From assembly GCA_051005735.1 (NCBI GenBank), contig JBPCJB010000188.1, positions 1 to 10,238 on the forward strand: a DNA stretch of 10,238 nucleotides. The letters are read 5' to 3'. The DNA comes from Gaiellasilicea sp051005735 (GTDB taxonomy: Bacteria; Actinomycetota; Thermoleophilia; Gaiellales; Gaiellaceae). This document shows, piece by piece, positions 5,942 through 10,238 of the stretch; the first letter of the stretch is position 1; each line of letters opens with the position of its first letter. The notes beneath the pieces are model-generated. The model was not told the DNA's origin. It did no database searches and was given only the letters and a program-made list of their open reading frames with translations. Both the position numbers and the translations under genes were made by a program.

Positions 5942-7120
5942 CTACTTCGAGATCGCCGCGCCGGTCTCGAGATCGAAGAAGTGAAGCATTCGCGTGTCCA
6001 CTGCGACCTCGATGCGGTCGCCCTCTCGGGCGAGTGATTCGCGGTCGACCCGCGCAACGAACGGCGTACCGGCCGGGTTCTCGAGCGCTGCGACCCCATC
6101 CTCGGTCTCGACGGCATCCTTCACGTCGTCCGTTGCGACGTGCGGAGCGGCGACCGAGAAGTGGAGGAAGATCTCCGAGCCCATGTCCTCGCGCAGGTCG
6201 ACCGAGACAGGCAGGCGGCTGCCCTCGGGCGTGTCGGAGAGCGCCGCGTCCTCGAGATCCTCCGGCCTGACCCCGAGCGCGACCTTCCGGCCCTCGTAGC
6301 CGCCGAGTCCGCCGCGGCCGTCGACCGGGAGGCTGTGCTCGCCAAACCGTGCCAGCCCGCCCTCGATCGCGGCCTCGACGAGGTTCATCGCCGGCGAGCC
6401 GATGAACTCGGCGACGAAGAGGTTGGCGGGCGCACGATAGAGCTCTTGCGGTGAGGCGAGTTGCTGGAGCTCGCCCTTGCGCATGACCGCGACCCGGTCG
6501 CCCAGCGTCATCGCCTCGGACTGATCGTGGGTGACGTAGATCGTCGTCACGCTCAGATCGCGCTGGATCCGAGCGATCTCGGCACGCATCTGCACTCGGA
6601 GCTTCGCGTCCAGGTTCGAGAGCGGCTCATCCATCAGGAAGGCCTGTGGCTCGCGGACGATCGCACGCCCCATCGCGACGCGCTGTCGCTGTCCACCGGA
6701 GAGTGTCCGCGGTTTCTTCTTGAGCACATCCCCGAGACCGAGTACGCGGGCCGCGTCGTTCACGCGCCGGTTGATCTCGGCCTTGTCGTGTCCACGCATC
6801 TTCAGCGCGAACGCCATGTTGTCGAACGAGCTCATGTGCGGGTAGAGCGCGTAGTTCTGGAAGATCATCGCGATGTCGCGGTCCTTCGGCGGCAGGTCGT
6901 TCACGACGCGGTCGCCGACCTTGATCGTCCCGTCCGTGATCTCCTCGAGCCCGGCGATCATCCGCAGCGCCGAGGTCTTGCCGCAGCCGGAGGGGCCGAC
7001 GAAGACGACGAGCTCGCCGTCGTCGATGTCGAGGTTGAGCTCGCGGACCGCGCGCGTCCCGTCCGGATAGACCTTCGAGACGTTCTCGAGCGCGATCTTC
7101 GCCACGACACGTCGAAACAT
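5942..7120 (-). CDS. CUT1-type ABC importer ATP-binding protein (MalK/UgpC/MsmK-like)
   Basis: Cytoplasmic ATPase that energises the importer whose permeases and binding protein are encoded divergently. With ATG 7120 it has 392 residues. Walker A is GPSGCGKT (42-49), the Q-loop lies in FQNYALYPHM, the signature is LSGGQRQRVAMGRAIVREP, Walker B is AFLMDEPLSNLD, and the H-loop is in YVTHDQSEAMTLGD. A C-terminal regulatory OB-type (TOBE) domain follows from about residue 240 and includes LGVRPEDL. Family members usually begin MAKI, so GTG 7105 (giving AKIALENVSKVY) is an equally good start; neither has a Shine-Dalgarno site. A longer open frame back to 7684 is shadow sequence of the opposite permease. 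The gene is followed by the aminotransferase. MalK-type ATPases can serve several importers, so pairing with the adjacent permeases is inferred from position. Confidence 0.94.
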   Translation of the reverse strand: MFRRVVAKIALENVSKVYPDGTRAVRELNLDIDDGELVVFVGPSGCGKTSALRMIAGLEEITDGTIKVGDRVVNDLPPKDRDIAMIFQNYALYPHMSSFDNMAFALKMRGHDKAEINRRVNDAARVLGLGDVLKKKPRTLSGGQRQRVAMGRAIVREPQAFLMDEPLSNLDAKLRVQMRAEIARIQRDLSVTTIYVTHDQSEAMTLGDRVAVMRKGELQQLASPQELYRAPANLFVAEFIGSPAMNLVEAAIEGGLARFGEHSLPVDGRGGLGGYEGRKVALGVRPEDLEDAALSDTPEGSRLPVSVDLREDMGSEIFLHFSVAAPHVATDDVKDAVETEDGVAALENPAGTPFVARVDRESLAREGDRIEVAVDTRMLHFFDLETGAAISK

Positions 7121-7138
7121 AAAGCACGACGACTTGGT

Positions 7139-7157
7139 TAGGATCGTCACGTGGAGG
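7139..7157 (+). promoter_or_regulatory. Candidate -10 box and ribosome binding site for the permease operon
   Basis: TAGGAT at 7139-7144 fits the TANNNT -10 pattern and would start the transcript close to 7151. GGAGG at 7153-7157 lies 8 bases before GTG 7166. No convincing -35 box is seen. If the transcript starts at 7151, it could be read leaderless from GTG 7151 or from GTG 7166 using the GGAGG site. Confidence 0.4.
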
Positions 7158-7165
7158 CAGCCGCA

Positions 7166-8071
7166 GTGCCGCGGCGCCGGAGACGCGATCTCCTCGAGGA
7201 GCGCCGCTTCCTCGCACCAGCGCTGATCGCGCCGGCGGTGCTCTTTGTCGGGCTGCTCGTCGGCGCGCCGCTCATTCTCTCCGTGTACCTCTCGCTGACG
7301 AACGCGACCGCCGGCTCGCTGACCGGCGACTTTGTCGGCTTCGACAACTACGCCTCCCAGTGGTCGGACCCGAACTTCCGCACCGCCTTCAAGAACACGA
7401 TCGTCTTCACGCTGGTCGCGAACGCGATCATCGTGCTCGGCGCCTCCGTGCTCGCACACTTCCTCATCCGCGAGTTCCGCGGCAAGTGGCTGATGCGCTT
7501 CCTCGTCTTGCTGCCGTGGGCGGCGCCGGTCGCGCTCTCGACGATCGGCTTCCTCTGGATCTTCGACTCGTTGTTCTCGGTCGTGAACTGGACGCTGAAG
7601 GAGCTCTCGCTCGTCGACCAGTTCAACCCGCCGCAATGGCTCGGTGAACCGAACAAGGCGCTCGCGGCGATCACGAGCGTGCACGCGTGGCGGCTGCTCC
7701 CGTTTGCGACGGTGATCATGATCGCCGGGCTCGCCTCGATCCCGAAGGAAGTGGATGACGCGGCGAAGGTGGACGGAGCCACGGGCCTCAAGAAGCTCTG
7801 GTTCGTGACGCTGCCGCTCCAGCTCCCGATCGCGACGATTGCCGTCCTCTTCGGAATCGTCTTCACCGCGACCGACATGGCCGTCGTCTACATCCTCACG
7901 CGCGGCGGACCGTTCAACTCGACGCAGATGCTGCCGATGTGGGCCTTCCAGACCGGGATCCAGGGCGGCTCACTCGGCGAGGGCGCCGCGGTCGCGCTCT
8001 TCCTGCTGCCCGTGCTCGCAATCGTGACAGTGCTGATGCTCCTGTTTGCGCGCAGGGTCGAGGTCACCTAG
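7166..8071 (+). CDS. ABC importer permease, MalF/UgpA-like
   Basis: First membrane subunit of a CUT1-type (carbohydrate/organic solute) ABC importer, binding-protein-dependent transport inner membrane family. The protein is 301 residues from GTG 7166, or 306 from GTG 7151. I prefer 7166 because GGAGG lies 8 bases upstream. An arginine-rich cytoplasmic N-terminus (RRRRRDLLEERR) precedes six likely membrane segments. Numbered from GTG 7151, these lie near 22-46, 84-108, 115-140, 180-197, 223-245 and 278-300. The coupling EAA loop reads EVDDAAKVDGATGLKKLWFVTLP (200-222), with the conserved DGA, and docks onto the ATPase. The gene is divergent from the ATPase gene with only about 30-45 bases between them. 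It abuts the next permease with no spacer. Substrate not assignable. Confidence 0.94.
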   Translation: MPRRRRRDLLEERRFLAPALIAPAVLFVGLLVGAPLILSVYLSLTNATAGSLTGDFVGFDNYASQWSDPNFRTAFKNTIVFTLVANAIIVLGASVLAHFLIREFRGKWLMRFLVLLPWAAPVALSTIGFLWIFDSLFSVVNWTLKELSLVDQFNPPQWLGEPNKALAAITSVHAWRLLPFATVIMIAGLASIPKEVDDAAKVDGATGLKKLWFVTLPLQLPIATIAVLFGIVFTATDMAVVYILTRGGPFNSTQMLPMWAFQTGIQGGSLGEGAAVALFLLPVLAIVTVLMLLFARRVEVT

Positions 8072-8911
8072 ATGCCCTTGCGCCGGCGCGACAACCTGCT
8101 CACCTGGCTCGTCGTAGGGCCGTTCGCGATCGTGCTCGCGTTTCCGTTCTACTGGATGCTCCAGACCTCGCTCAAGTCGGAGCTCGACCTCTACAACACC
8201 GAGAACAATCCCTTCGGCTTCGGCGAGGGCTCGCCCACGCTCGACAACTACCGCTTCCTCTTCGGCGAGACGCAATATGCGCACTGGCTCATGAACACGG
8301 TGCTCGTCGGGCTCGTCGTCGTCGCGATCACGCTTGCCGTCTCGCTGCCGGCAGGCTACGCGCTCGCGCGACTCTCCGGACGCTGGGGCCAGACGCTCGG
8401 CGTCGGCCTCTTCCTCGTCTACCTCGTGCCGCCAACCCTGCTCTTCCTGCCGCTCTCGCGGGTCGTGGCCGAGGTTGGGCTCCAGGACCGGCTCGCGGCT
8501 CTGATCCTCGTCTACCCGGGCTTCACGATCCCGTTCGCGACCTGGCTTCTGATGGGCTTCTTCAAGTCGATTCCTCGGGAGCTCGAGGACGCAGCCCTCG
8601 TCGACGGCGCCTCGCGCCTGCGGACGCTCACCCGCATCGTCTTCCCGATCTCGCTCCCCGGGATCCTGACCGTCGTCATCTTCACCTTCTCGCTCTGCGT
8701 GAACGAGTTCATCTACGCGATCGCGTTCATCACGAGCTCGGACAGCAAGGTGGTCTCGACCGGCATCTACACCGAGCTGATCCGGGGGGACGTGTTCTTC
8801 TGGGGCGCGCTGATGGCCGCGACCCTCATCCCCGCGATTCCGCTCGCCCTGCTCTACAACACGTTTCTCGACCGTTTCATCGCCGGCTTCACCGGCGGTG
8901 CCTTCCGCTGA
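8072..8911 (+). CDS. ABC importer permease, MalG/UgpE-like
   Basis: Second membrane subunit of the same CUT1-type importer, 279 residues. Likely membrane segments lie near 11-31, 73-97, 108-130, 140-164, 197-220 and 243-265. The EAA coupling loop is ELEDAALVDGASRLRTLTRIVFP (170-192) with conserved DGA. The N-terminal FPFYWMLQTSLKSELDLY and the C-terminal GALMAATLIPAIPLALLY are typical of MalG-type partners. The ATG follows the upstream TAG with no intervening base, so the two permeases are made from one message and probably in equal amounts by termination-reinitiation. The binding-protein gene starts 17 bases after its stop. Confidence 0.95.
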   Translation: MPLRRRDNLLTWLVVGPFAIVLAFPFYWMLQTSLKSELDLYNTENNPFGFGEGSPTLDNYRFLFGETQYAHWLMNTVLVGLVVVAITLAVSLPAGYALARLSGRWGQTLGVGLFLVYLVPPTLLFLPLSRVVAEVGLQDRLAALILVYPGFTIPFATWLLMGFFKSIPRELEDAALVDGASRLRTLTRIVFPISLPGILTVVIFTFSLCVNEFIYAIAFITSSDSKVVSTGIYTELIRGDVFFWGALMAATLIPAIPLALLYNTFLDRFIAGFTGGAFR

Positions 8912-8914
8912 CGG

Positions 8915-8922
8915 AAAGGAGG
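8915..8922 (+). promoter_or_regulatory. Strong ribosome binding site of the binding-protein gene
   Basis: AAAGGAGG, 6 bases before ATG 8929. It is the best Shine-Dalgarno match in the window and fits the need for binding protein in excess over the permeases in the same operon. Confidence 0.85.
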
Positions 8923-8928
8923 AGCACG

Positions 8929-10238
8929 ATGGCTGACGTCTACGACGTTCACGGATCGATCGGAGAGGAGGTGACCGGCACACGGACGACCCGCCGCGAG
9001 CTGCTGCGGCGCGGCGCGGTTGGCTCGATCGTCGTCGTCTACGGCGGCGCGACGGCGAAGTCCGCCGTCGGCGGGGCGCCACGCTTCCGGAACAGAGAGC
9101 TGAAGGAGACGCTCCGGATCATCCAGTGGAGCCATTTCGTCCCTGCCTACGACAAGTGGTTCGACAACGTGTATGTCAAGCGGTGGGGAGCGGCGAACGA
9201 CACCGAGGTGATCGTCGACCACATCAACGTCAACGACATCCCGGCCCGTGCGGCCGCAGAGGTCGCGGCCCAGAGCGGCCACGACATCTTCTTCTTCCTC
9301 TCGCCACCGGCCGCCTACGAGGACCAGGTGATCGACCACAAGGAGATCGTCCAGGCCGTCACGCGCAAGCGCGGCAAGATGGGCGAGCTCGCCTTCCGCA
9401 GCACCTACAACCCGAGGACGAAGAAGTACTTCGCCTTCTCCGACAACTATGTGCCCGACCCGGCGAACTATCGCGCCGACCTCTGGGGCGAGGTCGGGAT
9501 CAAGCCGACGAGCTGGAGCAACGTGCTCCGGGCGGCCCCGAAGCTGAAGGCAATGGGTCATCCGATCGGCATCGGTATGTCGAACGAGCTCGACTCGAAC
9601 ATGGCTTTGATGGCGTTGATGATGTGCTTCGGCGGGTTCATCCAGAACGACAAGAACCGAGTGGTCCTCAACTCGAAGGGCACGCGCGAGGCGCTGAAAT
9701 TCGCCAAGGCGCTCTTCGAGCAGGGGATGTCGAACGAGATCTTCGCCTGGACGCCCGCCTCGAACAACCAGGCCATGGTCGCAGGGCGCCTCTCGTTCGC
9801 GATGAACGCCATCTCGATCACGCGTACCGCAGAGCTCGTCAATCCCGATCTCGCCAACAAGATCGAGCTGCTCCCGATCCCGTCGGGACCGAACGGCCGG
9901 ATCGGGCTCGAGCATGTGATGGGCTGCTACGTGATCTGGAAGTTCGCCAAGAACAAGCGGCTTGCGAAGAAGTTCCTCGTCGATCTGGAGACGAAGTACA
10001 TCGGGGCGTTCGAGAACTCGAAGTTCTACAACTTCCCATCGTGGCCGAACTCCGTCCCGAACATCAACAGGCGACTCGAGCGCGACCCGGTGGCCAAGCC
10101 GGCCGCAAAGTACAAGGTGCTCGGCGAGATCGCCTCGAAGTACACGAAGAACGTCGGCTACCCCGGCACGTCGAACGCGGGGATCGACGAGATGTTCAGC
10201 AAGTTCCTGATCCCGCAGATGTTCGCGGAGGTGGCGCA
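8929..10238 (+). CDS. ABC importer solute-binding protein with Tat-type signal, 3' truncated
   Basis: Extracellular solute-binding protein of family 1 (MalE/UgpB-like); at least 436 residues are visible and the frame is open at the window end. The N-terminus has a twin-arginine motif TTRRELL (Arg22-Arg23), a short hydrophobic stretch GAVGSIVVVYGGATA (29-43), and a Lys44-Ser45-Ala46 boundary, so export through Tat is likely. No lipobox cysteine is present near the cleavage region, unusual for a Gram-positive-type binding protein. The mature part shows typical family stretches: LRIIQWSHFVPAYDKWF, FFFLSPPAAYEDQ, DNYVPDPANYRADLWGEVGIKPTSW, and NNQAMVAGRLSFAMNA. The start is fixed by AAAGGAGG 6 bases upstream. 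It is the last visible gene of the permease operon. The ligand is unknown; the linked aminotransferase hints at a nitrogenous compound, but the family mostly binds sugars. Confidence 0.92.
   Translation, partial: MADVYDVHGSIGEEVTGTRTTRRELLRRGAVGSIVVVYGGATAKSAVGGAPRFRNRELKETLRIIQWSHFVPAYDKWFDNVYVKRWGAANDTEVIVDHINVNDIPARAAAEVAAQSGHDIFFFLSPPAAYEDQVIDHKEIVQAVTRKRGKMGELAFRSTYNPRTKKYFAFSDNYVPDPANYRADLWGEVGIKPTSWSNVLRAAPKLKAMGHPIGIGMSNELDSNMALMALMMCFGGFIQNDKNRVVLNSKGTREALKFAKALFEQGMSNEIFAWTPASNNQAMVAGRLSFAMNAISITRTAELVNPDLANKIELLPIPSGPNGRIGLEHVMGCYVIWKFAKNKRLAKKFLVDLETKYIGAFENSKFYNFPSWPNSVPNINRRLERDPVAKPAAKYKVLGEIASKYTKNVGYPGTSNAGIDEMFSKFLIPQMFAEVA

Noticed and set aside
4862..6037. 391-residue + strand open frame opposite the aminotransferase and the ATPase end
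   Set aside because: Antisense shadow: arginine/aspartate/valine-rich with no recognisable fold, fully covered by strongly conserved genes on the other strand. Long antisense frames are expected at this GC content.
7121..7684. N-terminal extension of the ABC ATPase frame (about 188 residues upstream of MFRRVVAKIA)
   Set aside because: The extension is charged low-complexity sequence lying antisense to the permease, while the ATPase domain begins right after ATG 7120 or GTG 7105.
7970..9082. 370-residue - strand frame antisense to the MalG-like permease and the binding-protein start
   Set aside because: Highly charged Arg/Glu/Asp sequence mirroring membrane-protein codons; no domain visible.
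8854..9915. 353-residue - strand frame antisense to the solute-binding protein
   Set aside because: Mirror frame of a clear binding-protein gene; no recognisable motif and no ribosome binding site considered convincing.

Overview
The window is high-GC, tightly packed bacterial chromosome with almost no intergenic DNA and many GTG or TTG starts. The gene content (AhpE-type peroxiredoxin, RarA, MarR/YceI pair, VapBC, CUT1-type ABC importer with a MalK/UgpC-like ATPase) suggests an actinomycetotal lineage, possibly Thermoleophilia-like. That placement is inferred from composition and protein style, not from a marker gene. I see no rRNA, tRNA, CRISPR array, insertion sequence or phage gene. No gene-free stretch exceeds 60 bases.

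Left block (1-2273, + strand): a 5'-truncated rarA, a peroxiredoxin and an alpha/beta hydrolase. Their reading frames overlap, so they look like one translationally coupled operon. It meets the next operon tail to tail, with the two stop codons sharing bases at 2270-2273.

Redox block (2270-3900): on the - strand, yceI is followed after 4 bases by an NADPH-dependent FMN/quinone reductase. Divergent from them is a MarR regulator on the + strand. The short region between holds good ribosome binding sites, candidate promoters for both directions, and a 15-bp tandem repeat lying over the regulator's start codon and the yceI -35 box. The simplest reading is that MarR controls itself and a small electrophile/quinone-stress operon.

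Toxin-antitoxin block (3901-4579, + strand): an AbrB-type antitoxin and a PIN-domain toxin (VapBC class) with a 4-base overlap. Just upstream are two interlocking perfect palindromes that run up to the antitoxin ATG, and a -10-like box placed for a leaderless transcript. The toxin stop abuts the aminotransferase stop as TGATCA.

Transport block (4580-10238): a divergent cluster. The - strand carries an ABC importer ATPase and then a class III PLP aminotransferase. The + strand carries two MalF/MalG-like permeases and a Tat-signal-bearing solute-binding protein that runs off the end. Together they form a full CUT1-style importer with an aminotransferase built into the ATPase transcript, which suggests that the imported compound, or a product of it, is an amine or an amino-acceptor. 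The substrate cannot be read from sequence. No wholly new system is evident; the most interesting signals are the regulatory DNA at 3356-3444 and 3901-3930 and the importer-aminotransferase pairing.
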